64,000 nucleotides of DNA from CALZIK01 sp945787635 (lineage in GTDB: Bacteria; Acidobacteriota; Thermoanaerobaculia; Multivoradales; JAHEKO01). The stretch's first letter is position 1. The number at the start of each line of letters is the position of its first letter. Of the stretch, positions 1-8,608 are shown piece after piece. A program made the translations under genes and the position numbers. Below the pieces are notes generated by a model. That model saw only the letters and a list, made by a program, of their open reading frames with translations, was not told where the DNA came from and did not search any database. The stretch lies in NCBI GenBank assembly GCA_947259725.1, contig CAMYNM010000008.1:62001-126000 (forward strand), written 5' to 3'.

Positions 1-2
1 TC

Positions 3-395
3 GCACCCGATACCCTTCAGAGCCTCCAGTCGACGAGCTTCTGGGTCCACGCCCTGGCGTTCTGTTTCATGCTGGCGGCCGCGCTGGCCGTCGTGGCGGT
101 GGTGGCTCTCCTCTTCTTGCCCGCCGAAACGGAAGGCCAGTCCCACAAACCGCTGTACCTGTTGGGGTTCGGGGTCTTCTATCTCGTGTGGGCGGCCGGA
201 TTCGGGATTCTCGGGTCTCGCCTGGCCACCTTCGCAACCGCGCTCTCGCCTCGGGGCCGGAAACTCGAGATTTCTGACTTGGAGAAGGTCGCCGAGATAC
301 ACCTCAAGGTGTGGCAGGTGTCGTTGTGGTTCTTCCTCGTACAGTTGCTGGTGATCTTGATTCTCGTAGCGGCTGGCTTCTTCGATGCCGGCTAG
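3..395 (+). CDS. Membrane protein, 5' end cut by window edge
   Basis: The frame is open from the first bases of the window, so the true start lies outside; an internal ATG at 69 is not needed. The visible part (about 130 residues) has three strongly hydrophobic stretches: around the internal Met, around LYLLGFGVFYLVWAAGFGI, and near the C-terminus (FFLVQLLVILILVAAGFF). Between the last two is a polar segment with LEISDLEKVAEIHLKVWQ. No family recognised. It lies outside the proposed tRNA-bounded island. Function unknown. Confidence 0.6.
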   Translation, partial: APDTLQSLQSTSFWVHALAFCFMLAAALAVVAVVALLFLPAETEGQSHKPLYLLGFGVFYLVWAAGFGILGSRLATFATALSPRGRKLEISDLEKVAEIHLKVWQVSLWFFLVQLLVILILVAAGFFDAG

Positions 396-404
396 GCCGA
401 GTAA

Positions 405-796
405 GTGATCGCTCGTGAGCGACTGAATCCCTCTCAACCAGAGCTGGTCGACATCGCTATCCGAGTGCTCGTCGCCTCTCCCACGGCTGCCGAAGAGATA
501 GATGGCCAGGACTCACGGCCGAGCTGCATTTCTCGCTGCCGTCGCCCACCGGCGGAAGAAGCCGACGCCTTGACGCGGTGGCCGGAATCGTGACCAGCGA
601 GATGCGGTTCGTCTCCGACAGCACCGAGCGCTATCGATCCGGCATCTTCTTCCTGGACAGAAGCGACGAGCTCAGCGAGCAAATCGGGCGCTTCGTCGAG
701 AAAGGTCGGACTCCGACATTCCAGCCAACACCGGCGCGGCCCAGTGAACCGGCCGGTCAGGCTCCCGACGAGGTCCCTCGCTTGGTAAGCGCTTGA
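405..796 (+). pseudogene. PilZ-domain relic with a frameshift
   Basis: The second half, read in the frame of position 512, gives LTAELHFSLPSPTGG, then DAVAGIVTSEMRFVSD and YRSGIFFLD. This resembles the C-terminal half of a PilZ domain (c-di-GMP-binding beta barrel). The preceding portion (ELVDIAIRVLVASPTAAEEIDG) is in the frame of 405, so a frameshift is needed near 503-512 to join them. The N-terminal RxxxR c-di-GMP-binding portion is absent. No intact start or Shine-Dalgarno site is seen. I infer a decayed, truncated PilZ gene. The assignment rests on pattern only. Confidence 0.4.
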
Positions 797-818
797 CCGA
801 ATCAGAGCGGAACGGAGC

Positions 819-842
819 TTGGTGGAGCCGATCGGGATCGAA
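819..842 (+). repeat. 24-bp copy of tRNA-Ala 3' end (attachment-site-like)
   Basis: These 24 bases are identical to 43122-43145, the CCA end, 3' acceptor strand and part of the T arm of the tRNA-Ala gene. They lie in the same orientation. There is no other tRNA sequence around them. This is the layout left when an element integrates into a tRNA 3' end: intact tRNA at one junction, orphan 3' fragment at the other. The following 843-1053 holds no gene I can support. Confidence 0.65.
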
Positions 843-1053
843 GGATGCGGAAGCGAATCACCAAGCGTTCGTCAGCGAGGCCCTTGCTTCTATGAGAACC
901 TCCATTGGAGGGGCCGATTGGATGCGCAGAGGCGAAGTGGTGCCATAAGGTCTCGCGTCGAGAAGGCCGCCCCCAGTCGGCTTGAGGAGTTCGGGTTCCA
1001 TCCCCCCCCGGAGAGTCCCCTACCGGTAAGCTTCCAAGTTAGCTTGCACTGTC

Positions 1054-2466
1054 ATGACTGAACGCAAGACGCTTCTGACCCTTTTCGCGCTCCACTTCGT
1101 TGCGGTGGCCGCGACTGCCTCCGAGTCCCCCAGCACACTGCGGGTCGACTACTACCACACCGGCACCGCCAGCGAAGAGATCCTGAGCCTCGACCGAGTG
1201 GTTGTCGAGCCCCTCCCATGGCCCGGCAATCCCCACCGGCCGCTCGACGACACCAACCTCGGCAAGTACTTCTTTGAGGTGCGCGACGCCCAGAGCGGTG
1301 AACCGCTCTACTCTCGCGGCTTCGCTTCGATCTACGGCGAGTGGGAGACCACCGGGGAGGCGCGGCGGATGCGCCGCACCTTCCACGAATCGCTGCGCTT
1401 CCCCATGCCGGCAGCTCCGGTGCGGGTGGTTCTCAAGAAGCGCGATCCTAAGAACGTCTTCCGCAAGATTTGGGACCTCGAAGTGGACCCGCGCGACATG
1501 TTCATCGATGACTCATCACGCTCCGACCCTGGTCTGATCGAGATCCACCGCTCGGGCGATCCGGAGACGAAGGTCGACTTGCTGCTGCTCGGTGACGGCT
1601 ACACGGCAGCCGAATGCGGCAAGTTCGAGCGCGACGCCAAGCGCACGGCCGAGGTACTGTTCGCGGTCTCGCCGTTCTCGGACCGGCGTTCCGATTTCAA
1701 CGTCTGGGGGCTATGCCCACCCTCCGCCGAATCGGGTGTTTCGCGCCCTTCGACCGGCGTCCACATGCGCTCGCCGGTGGGAGCAACCTACGACGCCTTC
1801 GGTTCGGAGCGCTACGTGCTGACCTTCGACAACCGCGCCTTCCGCGAGCATGCGGCGTGGGCACCCTACGAATTCGTGGAGATTCTCGTCAACAGCAAGA
1901 TCTACGGCGGCGGGGGCATCTTCGGCCTTTACGGCACGGTGGCGATCGATAACGACTTCGCCAACTACATCTTCGTCCACGAGTTCGGCCACCATTTCGC
2001 CGGCCTCGCCGACGAGTACTACACCTCGGCGGTGGCCTACGAGATCCCTGAGGATCGGGTCGAGCCGTGGGAAGTCAACGCTACGGTGCTTTTGGATTCC
2101 GACGACCTCAAGTGGAGCGACCTGGCCAATGCCGGCGTCGAGGTTCCCTCGCCCTGGCCGAAGAAGGAGTTCGAGACCCATAGCCTGGAGATTCAGGAGC
2201 GGCGCCGACGGATCCGGGCCGAGAACCGCCCGGAGGCCGAGATGTCGGCTCTCTTTCGCGAGCAGCAGGCTTACGAGACGGAGCTTCTGGGCTCGGCGCC
2301 CCTGGCCGGCAAGGTCGGCGCCTTCGAAGGCGCGAACTACGCCGCCCGGGGCTCCTACCGGCCGCAGATCGACTGCGTCATGTTCTCGCGCAACGAGGTG
2401 CCGTTCTGCGCCGTCTGCCGTCGTGGCATAGAACAGGTCATCGACCTTTACACGGATCGCCCTTGA
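1054..2466 (+). CDS. Secreted M64-family (IgA peptidase-like) metallopeptidase
   Basis: 470 residues with a signal peptide (about 1-23, hydrophobic core LLTLFALHFVAVAAT). An N-terminal beta-rich domain (about 30-160) precedes the peptidase domain, which opens with VDLLLLGDGYTA. The zinc site is HEFGHHFAGLADEYY (H309, E310, H313, then the D320-E321 pair), the expanded motif typical of peptidase family M64. C-terminal cysteines (DCVMFS...FCAVC) follow, as is usual in this family. It is probably exported and degrades proteins outside the cytoplasm; the substrate is not inferable. No strong Shine-Dalgarno site precedes the ATG. First gene inside the proposed island. Confidence 0.85.
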   Translation: MTERKTLLTLFALHFVAVAATASESPSTLRVDYYHTGTASEEILSLDRVVVEPLPWPGNPHRPLDDTNLGKYFFEVRDAQSGEPLYSRGFASIYGEWETTGEARRMRRTFHESLRFPMPAAPVRVVLKKRDPKNVFRKIWDLEVDPRDMFIDDSSRSDPGLIEIHRSGDPETKVDLLLLGDGYTAAECGKFERDAKRTAEVLFAVSPFSDRRSDFNVWGLCPPSAESGVSRPSTGVHMRSPVGATYDAFGSERYVLTFDNRAFREHAAWAPYEFVEILVNSKIYGGGGIFGLYGTVAIDNDFANYIFVHEFGHHFAGLADEYYTSAVAYEIPEDRVEPWEVNATVLLDSDDLKWSDLANAGVEVPSPWPKKEFETHSLEIQERRRRIRAENRPEAEMSALFREQQAYETELLGSAPLAGKVGAFEGANYAARGSYRPQIDCVMFSRNEVPFCAVCRRGIEQVIDLYTDRP

Positions 2467-2499
2467 CCGGCAGCTCGAGAAAGGGGGTAATGTGGCTGG

Positions 2500-2973
2500 A
2501 TGGAGGAAGTCCAGATCCGCACATCGCGCAGGCTGGGCGTTTTCGCGCTGGCTGCCAGCGGGCTCGGCGTGGCCCTGGTGCTCGCGGTCGAGTTCATGCG
2601 GACACCTCTATTGATCGGCGCCGTCCTGGCGCTCATGTTCTCGGCCATCCTTCTGCTGGTCGACCGCCGGGTCAAGTTGGCGTTTTCGGACGCCGGTATC
2701 CGATACTCGAGCTGGGGTCCTTCGGTCGTCCCGTGGCACGAGTTCGCCGGCTACCGCTGGGTCAAGTGGCGGCACCAGCCGCAACTCCAGCTCCTGCCAC
2801 GTCGACCCTCGGAGCTTGTTGCCGGCCTCTCGCCCTATGGCAAGTTCAACCACTTCTGCTACCGGCTCCTGCGGATGCCGCCGTTCAGCATTGCCGCTCT
2901 CCAACTCGAAATACACGATTCACGGCTCGCGGAGCTCGTGGCTCGGTACCTGCCCGAGCACCCTGCTGGCTGA
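2500..2973 (+). CDS. Small two-helix membrane protein, PH-like C-terminal domain
   Basis: 157 residues. Two transmembrane helices lie close together (about 12-30 and 36-54), followed by a short beta-rich domain containing VKLAFSDAGIRYSSWGPSVVPWHEFAGYRW. This layout (helical hairpin, then strands with the 'W..I' pattern) resembles bacterial PH-like/STM3941-type membrane proteins, but I cannot name a family firmly. It starts 33 bp after the M64 gene on the same strand, so co-transcription is plausible. It converges with the VWA gene, whose stop is at 3007. Function unknown. Confidence 0.6.
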   Translation: MEEVQIRTSRRLGVFALAASGLGVALVLAVEFMRTPLLIGAVLALMFSAILLLVDRRVKLAFSDAGIRYSSWGPSVVPWHEFAGYRWVKWRHQPQLQLLPRRPSELVAGLSPYGKFNHFCYRLLRMPPFSIAALQLEIHDSRLAELVARYLPEHPAG

Positions 2974-3006
2974 AGCGCGGTCTCGATTTTCGTTCCTACC
3001 GGCAGC

Positions 3007-4749
3007 TCAACCGCCCCCAACGATCTCGACGGAGGCCCGCGCCAGAGTCTTGCCGTCGCCTTCGGCCAGGTAGCGGACTTCGTAGGCTCCGGGATCCGGC
3101 AGGGCGCGGAGTGCAAGCGGGCTGCCCTCCGAGGTGGAGGGCGCGTAGGCGGAGCTGGTGTAGTAGCGGCCTTCGGGCGCGGATTTCTCGACGAGCACGA
3201 TGAGGTCGCCCTGGCTGGCGGGTCCGCTCCAGCGCACCTCGAACTCCTCGCCGGCGACCACCCGCGGCGGAGCCTCGATGCGAGCCTGCGAGGGCGTGAT
3301 CTCGATCGACGCGCTGGCGAAGGTGCCGCCGTCGGCCCCGGCCATGTACCGGATCTCATAGTCGCCGGGCTCGGAGTAGGCCGTCAGGTGGAGCGGGCTG
3401 CCGGCGCCGGTCGGCTGCGTGAAGTCACTCTTGGTGTTGTAGGTGCCCTCGCCGGCCGAGGATTCAACCAGCACGATGCGGTCGCCCTCCCGGTTGGGGC
3501 CCGCCCAGGGGAGATCGAATTCGGCGCCAGCTTCGACCCGGGCCGGCGGCTCGAGGCTGATGACGGCCGGCGTCACGGTGATCGCGCGCCGGGCCAGGAC
3601 CCGCGCACCCCGGGTGGCGACGTAGCGGACTTCATAGTTGCCCGGTTCCGAGAACACCCGAAGCTCGGCCGGGCTGCCGGCCGACGTCAGGGCCGAGTGG
3701 TCGCCCAGAAAGTAGCGTTCGTCCGACTCCGTCGACGGCACCAGAACGATGCGGTCGCCCTCGGCGTTCGGTCCCGTCCAAGACACCTCGAGCTCGGCGC
3801 CGACTTCGATGCTTGCGGGCACCTCCAGCGCGACCTCCGAGCCCCGCACCGTGATCTCGAGAGAGAGCAGGGTGCTGTTGCCGAGCCCGCTGACATAGCG
3901 CACCTCGTGCGGCCCGGAGGTCATCGGCCCAACCATGCGGGCCGGGCTGCCGTCGCCCGTCGGGGCGTGAATACCCAGAGTGCCCTCCGGAGCTCCGGTC
4001 GGGACGATCACGATCTTGTCCTCGGGGGCATTGGGGCCGCTCCACTCGACCTCGAAGGCCGAACTCGAAAAGACGTATTCCGGCGCCCGCAAACTGATGC
4101 TGGACCACTGTACCGCTCGGCCCAGCGCCGCCTTGAGCGAGGCCGCGTCGCGGGCGAGGGTGAATTCTCCGCCGGTGTTCTCGGCAAGGCAGCGCAGCTG
4201 GGCCTTTGCGGTTTCTTCCTTGACATCGAAGCCGATGACATAGGTCGTGAAGTCCGCGCCCGCCTCTTCGAGGGCACGCGCCACTTCGCAGGGATCCCGG
4301 TCACAGGTCTCGATGCCGTCGCTCACCAGGATCACGGTCGCCTTCTCTTCGGTATACCGCAGCTCCCGCGCCGCATGGATGACCGCATCGCTGAGCGGTG
4401 TCTTTCCCTTTGGATTGAGGCGATCGACCGCGGCGCGCACTTTGGCGGGGTCGACGGAATTGGGGGAAATCAGGCTCTCGATGTCGGTGCAGTCCGCCTC
4501 GCGGCGATGACCATAAGCGGTCAGCCCCAAGTGCACGGAGGGGTCCCAGTCGTCGAGCAACTCGTGGATGACCTCGCGCGCGATCTCGATCTTGTGCCGT
4601 CCGCCGATCTGGCCCCACATGCTGCCGGAGGCATCCAGGATGAGGACCACCCTTGCCGAGGGAGACTCGGCTGCTACTGCTGGGTAAGCGGCCACGCCTA
4701 ACGCGAGCAATGTTGCGAGTGCGGTGATCTTTCTCTTTCCATGGCACAT
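3007..4749 (-). CDS. Secreted VWA-domain protein with four tandem Ig-like repeats
   Basis: The ATG at 4749 is preceded by GGAGG at good spacing, which rules out the longer open frame to 4833. 580 residues: signal peptide (1-27), then a VWA domain (about 33-215) with an intact MIDAS beginning DASGSMWG (D39, S41, S43). About 370 residues follow, made of four tandem ~85-residue repeats. Each carries W(S/T/A)GP, GD.IV(L/I)V, GSP and an ending (Y)E(V/I)RY. Such repeats look like beta-sandwich adhesion modules. It is 43 bp downstream of the S41-TPR gene on the same strand and likely shares its transcript. Probably a metal-dependent extracytoplasmic binding protein; ligand unknown. Confidence 0.82.
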   Translation of the reverse strand: MCHGKRKITALATLLALGVAAYPAVAAESPSARVVLILDASGSMWGQIGGRHKIEIAREVIHELLDDWDPSVHLGLTAYGHRREADCTDIESLISPNSVDPAKVRAAVDRLNPKGKTPLSDAVIHAARELRYTEEKATVILVSDGIETCDRDPCEVARALEEAGADFTTYVIGFDVKEETAKAQLRCLAENTGGEFTLARDAASLKAALGRAVQWSSISLRAPEYVFSSSAFEVEWSGPNAPEDKIVIVPTGAPEGTLGIHAPTGDGSPARMVGPMTSGPHEVRYVSGLGNSTLLSLEITVRGSEVALEVPASIEVGAELEVSWTGPNAEGDRIVLVPSTESDERYFLGDHSALTSAGSPAELRVFSEPGNYEVRYVATRGARVLARRAITVTPAVISLEPPARVEAGAEFDLPWAGPNREGDRIVLVESSAGEGTYNTKSDFTQPTGAGSPLHLTAYSEPGDYEIRYMAGADGGTFASASIEITPSQARIEAPPRVVAGEEFEVRWSGPASQGDLIVLVEKSAPEGRYYTSSAYAPSTSEGSPLALRALPDPGAYEVRYLAEGDGKTLARASVEIVGGG

Positions 4750-4792
4750 CGGCAAACCTCCGGTGGCGATCCGCTTGCTGTTCGAGTCCGGG

Positions 4793-7700
4793 CTACTCGC
4801 TGAGCGCCTGCAGCTTTCGGCGTACGTTGTCATCGTTTTCCACCTCGCCGAGATCTAGAACTCGGCGGTAGAAATCGCGCGCCCGGACGAGATTCTGCAG
4901 TCTGACGTAGAGATCTCCAAGGTGTTCGAGGGTCGTCGCGTCGTCGGGGAGCAGGCGCGCCGCCCACTCCAGACGCTGTTGGGCTTCGTCGTGGTCTCCG
5001 AGCTGGAAGTAGGCCCAGCCGAGAGAGTCGACATAGGCGCCGTTGTCTGGGTCGTGTGCGACGGAGCGACGGAGCATGTCGAGGGCCTCTTCTAGATTCT
5101 CCCCGCGTTCGGCCCACATGTAACCCAGGTAGTTCAGGGTCGGTGTGTGCTCCGGGTCGAGCGCAAGGAGACGGCGAAAAATCTCGATCGACCGCTCGCG
5201 GCGTCCCGCTCGCTCGCAGGCGGCGCCCAGAACGAAGAGCGCCTGGATCGACGACGGCTCCTGCTCGAGCGCGCGCTCGACCAGGCGGATTGCTTGCTCC
5301 CAGCGTTCTCCGCTCTGGTGGATCTCGGCGGCGAAGAGGAGGTCCGCCACAGTGCCGCTTGCAATCACCCCCTCGAGGAGTGCGAGCGCCTGCTCACTCC
5401 GGCCGTGGGCGAACAATATTTCGACCCGATCGGAAAAGAGCCTTCGGGAGCCAAGGGCGCGACCTCCCTCCTCGAGCCTGGCTAGCGCCTCATCGACTAG
5501 GCCGCGCTGCGCCAGAGCCTGGGCGTCGTAGGCGTAAGCCCGTTCGCGTAGCTGGACGGTGGGGGCGCCGAACAACTGCGGGGCGAGCTCCGCGATGCGG
5601 TCCCACTGCTCGGCCCTCTCCAGGATTGCGAGCCTTGAGAGCGCCGCCCGCGCCGCGGCCTCACCACCGGTCGAGGCCGCCCGTTCGACCATCCGCTCGG
5701 CCACTACCAGCGCCTCGTCGCCACGTTCCGAGTCGAGTAGGAGCCGGATCAGCTCCTGCCCCACTGGAAGGGCGAGTTCGTCCGTCGCCTCCTCCATCTT
5801 CTCGCCCAGGAGCGTGGCCGCCTCTTCGATTCTTCCGTCGCGCTCCAAGGCGCCAGCGAGACTCATGGCCGCCCGGAGGTCGAGTGGGCCGGAAGAACCA
5901 CCTGCAAGCGCTCGGAGCCTGACGATCGCCTCCTTCGAGCGACCGCTTCGCTCGAGCAGACGGGAGTGCAGGAACATGTCTTGCTTAGACCTCTCAGTGT
6001 CGGCTTCAGCGGCCAGAAGCGTCTCGAGCTCTTCGATCGCCTCTCCGTAGCGAAGTTGGCCGGAGAGGATCGCGACTCGCAGGCGGCGCAGGTCCGGGCT
6101 CGGAGTCTCGGAGAGCAGGCCATCGACGATCTCAAGAGCCTCGTCGTTGACGCCGGCGAGATGCAGCTCTTGGGCCAGAGTCCTGCGCGTGGCGGGCTGG
6201 GGCTGCCGGGAAGGCGGAGCCTCCAACAGCACCTTGGCGGCATGTCGGTGGTCGCCACGTTCCGAGTAGAGCTCGGCAAGTTGCAGCCGCCGCGCCTCGG
6301 CGTCGGGCCAGCGGCCGATGAACTCCTCCAGGACCACCTCGACTTCATCGAGCCGCCCAGCCGAGAAAAGGGCGTCAAGCAGCATCGACTCGATCATCTC
6401 GTGGCCGGGCCGATGACTCTTGGCCTCGCGCAGGACCTCGACGGCTCGCTCCGGCTCCCCCTTCCAGAGGTAGATCTGGCCGAGGGGGGTCAGAACCTGT
6501 AAGTCTCCGGGGGTCTCTGCCCGCAGCGTCTCGTAGGCCTCCTGGGCGAGATCGAACGCGGCCACTTCGTGCTCACCCAAGCGCAGGTGGATCTGGGCAA
6601 ACGCGCTCAAGATGGTGGGATCTCCTGGGGCCAGGTCTCGGGCCACCTTCGCCTCGGCGGCGGCTGCCTCGAGATAGCCCACTCGTTTCTCGTCACTGCG
6701 CGAGATCTTCGCCAAGTGTGATTGAAATTTGGCGAGCTCGATTCGGCCGTAGGCGTTGGACCCGTCCAACTCGATCATCTCGCGATAGGCCTCCTCGGCT
6801 TCTTCGAAGGAACCGGAATCCGCCAGATACTTGGCCTGGGTGAACCTGTCGGCAGCCTGGAGCTCGGGCGGCCAATATCGAGTCTGAGGGGCCGGCGTCT
6901 CTGCCCCGCTCGAGGGCGGTTTGCCTGGCTCACCAGTACCGGCCGTTCCCGAGCCGGGCGCCCGCTCGACCGCGGTGTTATCGAGGAGGCTGCGCCGGGA
7001 AAGCAGATTGGCCGCCTCGTCGAAGAGCTCCATCGCCGCCTGGATCTGAACGTCGCCGGTAGCGAGCACGCGATGAGCGGCTTCCACGCCGAAGGCGGCA
7101 GTGAAGATGTCGGAGTGGATCTGACGCCGCGTGAACTCGCGAGCGGCGTTATCCGTCATAGCCGCCTCGATCTTCTCGCCGACGATCTTCTGCTCGCCGA
7201 GCCAGGTGCTGAACTCGTCGAGGATCTCCTCGCCCGGTCGCCACGTTTGGCTGGTCACCGGCTGCCGGCCGTGATAATCCACTGCGAAGTTGAAGAACGC
7301 GTTGTTCGCGAACAACGGCTGCAGCCCCACGGGCCCGTCGGGGAACTCCACCAGGATGTCCGGCGTGATGCCGCCACCTCCATAGACGGTGCGTCCCAGG
7401 CCGGTGAGAAACTCCTTCCGGCCGGGCTCGTCGGCCGGATCGGCATCCTGATCGAAACGGTTGTAGTAGTCGTAGTAGGAGCTGTAATCCCTTTGAATCA
7501 GACGGCCCGAGGGCGTGTGGTACTTGGCGGTGGTGAGGGCGATTCCGGTTCCAAAGGACAGGTTATAAACCGTCTGCACCAACCCCTTGCCCCAGGTCGG
7601 CACCCCGACGATCAGCCCGACGTCGTGATCCTGGATGGCGCCGGCGAGAATCTCCGCCGCCGAGGCCGTGCCGTTGTTGACCAGCACCACCAGCGGCATC

Positions 7701-8542
7701 GCCAGCTCGGGATCCGGGTCGCCACCGTCGTCCAGATACACCTGCTGAAGGTCAGCCAACCGTCCCCGGGTTTCAACGATCTCGCTCTGCGCCGGAAGAA
7801 ACTCATCCGCTACGAGAACCACCTGGTCCAGGAGCCCGCCGCCGTTGCTGCGCAGATCCAGGAGCAGTCTTTTCATGCCCTCGCGCCGCAGCTTCGCCAG
7901 AGCCTCTTGCATCTCTCCGGCGGTCGAGCGGGAAAAATCCGTCAGTCGAAGGTAGCCGACCTCCGGAGTCATCATGTAGGCGTAGCGCACCGTCTCCTGA
8001 GGAATCTCCGCGCGGGTAATGCTCAGCGCCAGAGACTCGTCGAGTCCTCCCCGAACAATCGTGATGCGGACCTCGGTTCCCTTCGGGCCCTTGAGCTTCC
8101 TGACCGCTTCATCGAGCGTCATCGTGTCCGTGGGCTCACCCTCGATGGTGTGGATGACGTCCCCCGAACGCAGTCCCAGCCGGGAAGCAGGCGTGCCCTC
8201 GATCGGAGAGATGACTGTCAGCTGCCCGGAGCGCTTGCTGACCAAAATGCCCAGGCCGTAGAAGCTACCCTGCTGCCTCTCCCGCATGTTGTCGTAGGAC
8301 TCGGGAGTGAGGAAGCTGGTGTGGGGATCCAGAATCCGCATCATCCCCTGGATGGCGGCGTACGTCAGGTCGCGGTAGGACACCTCGACGCCGTAGCGCT
8401 CGTGCGCCACGTGAACCACCTCCAGGTATTCCTGAAGAACCTGTTGCTCCTCCAAACTCAGATCCTGAGCTCGGGCGGCTCTCGGGTCGCCGACCAAGCA
8501 CACGGCGGCCAGGAGGAGGAGACCGCGCCGACTGTGTTGCAC
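4793..8542 (-). CDS. S41 C-terminal processing peptidase fused to long TPR domain
   Basis: 1249 residues. Signal peptide (1-25); N-terminal helical part with LDPHTSFLTP (71-80); PDZ domain (about 92-165); S41 catalytic core with the Ser-Lys dyad in NNGTASAAE (S294) and TWGKG (K319). A proline-rich linker near 535-560 leads to about 680 residues of TPR repeats reaching the C-terminus. Known CtpA/Prc proteases have no such tail, so this is an unusual fusion. It probably acts in the periplasm, with the TPRs recruiting substrates or partners. It is divergently transcribed from the S41-like gene at 8609 and upstream of the VWA gene. Confidence 0.87.
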   Translation of the reverse strand: MQHSRRGLLLLAAVCLVGDPRAARAQDLSLEEQQVLQEYLEVVHVAHERYGVEVSYRDLTYAAIQGMMRILDPHTSFLTPESYDNMRERQQGSFYGLGILVSKRSGQLTVISPIEGTPASRLGLRSGDVIHTIEGEPTDTMTLDEAVRKLKGPKGTEVRITIVRGGLDESLALSITRAEIPQETVRYAYMMTPEVGYLRLTDFSRSTAGEMQEALAKLRREGMKRLLLDLRSNGGGLLDQVVLVADEFLPAQSEIVETRGRLADLQQVYLDDGGDPDPELAMPLVVLVNNGTASAAEILAGAIQDHDVGLIVGVPTWGKGLVQTVYNLSFGTGIALTTAKYHTPSGRLIQRDYSSYYDYYNRFDQDADPADEPGRKEFLTGLGRTVYGGGGITPDILVEFPDGPVGLQPLFANNAFFNFAVDYHGRQPVTSQTWRPGEEILDEFSTWLGEQKIVGEKIEAAMTDNAAREFTRRQIHSDIFTAAFGVEAAHRVLATGDVQIQAAMELFDEAANLLSRRSLLDNTAVERAPGSGTAGTGEPGKPPSSGAETPAPQTRYWPPELQAADRFTQAKYLADSGSFEEAEEAYREMIELDGSNAYGRIELAKFQSHLAKISRSDEKRVGYLEAAAAEAKVARDLAPGDPTILSAFAQIHLRLGEHEVAAFDLAQEAYETLRAETPGDLQVLTPLGQIYLWKGEPERAVEVLREAKSHRPGHEMIESMLLDALFSAGRLDEVEVVLEEFIGRWPDAEARRLQLAELYSERGDHRHAAKVLLEAPPSRQPQPATRRTLAQELHLAGVNDEALEIVDGLLSETPSPDLRRLRVAILSGQLRYGEAIEELETLLAAEADTERSKQDMFLHSRLLERSGRSKEAIVRLRALAGGSSGPLDLRAAMSLAGALERDGRIEEAATLLGEKMEEATDELALPVGQELIRLLLDSERGDEALVVAERMVERAASTGGEAAARAALSRLAILERAEQWDRIAELAPQLFGAPTVQLRERAYAYDAQALAQRGLVDEALARLEEGGRALGSRRLFSDRVEILFAHGRSEQALALLEGVIASGTVADLLFAAEIHQSGERWEQAIRLVERALEQEPSSIQALFVLGAACERAGRRERSIEIFRRLLALDPEHTPTLNYLGYMWAERGENLEEALDMLRRSVAHDPDNGAYVDSLGWAYFQLGDHDEAQQRLEWAARLLPDDATTLEHLGDLYVRLQNLVRARDFYRRVLDLGEVENDDNVRRKLQALSE

Positions 8543-8608
8543 GGATCGAGCGTATCAGCCGCCGCTGACGCGGCGGCGGAACCGCAGCATCGTGCTATCG
8601 TTTCTTTT

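Noticed and set aside
819..842. A second tRNA gene
   Set aside because: Only the 3' end of tRNA-Ala is present; no D arm or anticodon arm is found around it, so it is treated as an attachment-like fragment.
3388..4701. 437-codon plus-strand open frame
   Set aside because: Antisense shadow of the VWA/Ig-repeat gene, which has a signal peptide, MIDAS motif and good ribosome-binding site.
6722..8608. Long plus-strand open frame running into the S41-like gene
   Set aside because: It is antisense to the S41-TPR gene, lacks family signatures and has low-complexity composition. The real plus-strand gene begins at the TTG near 8609.
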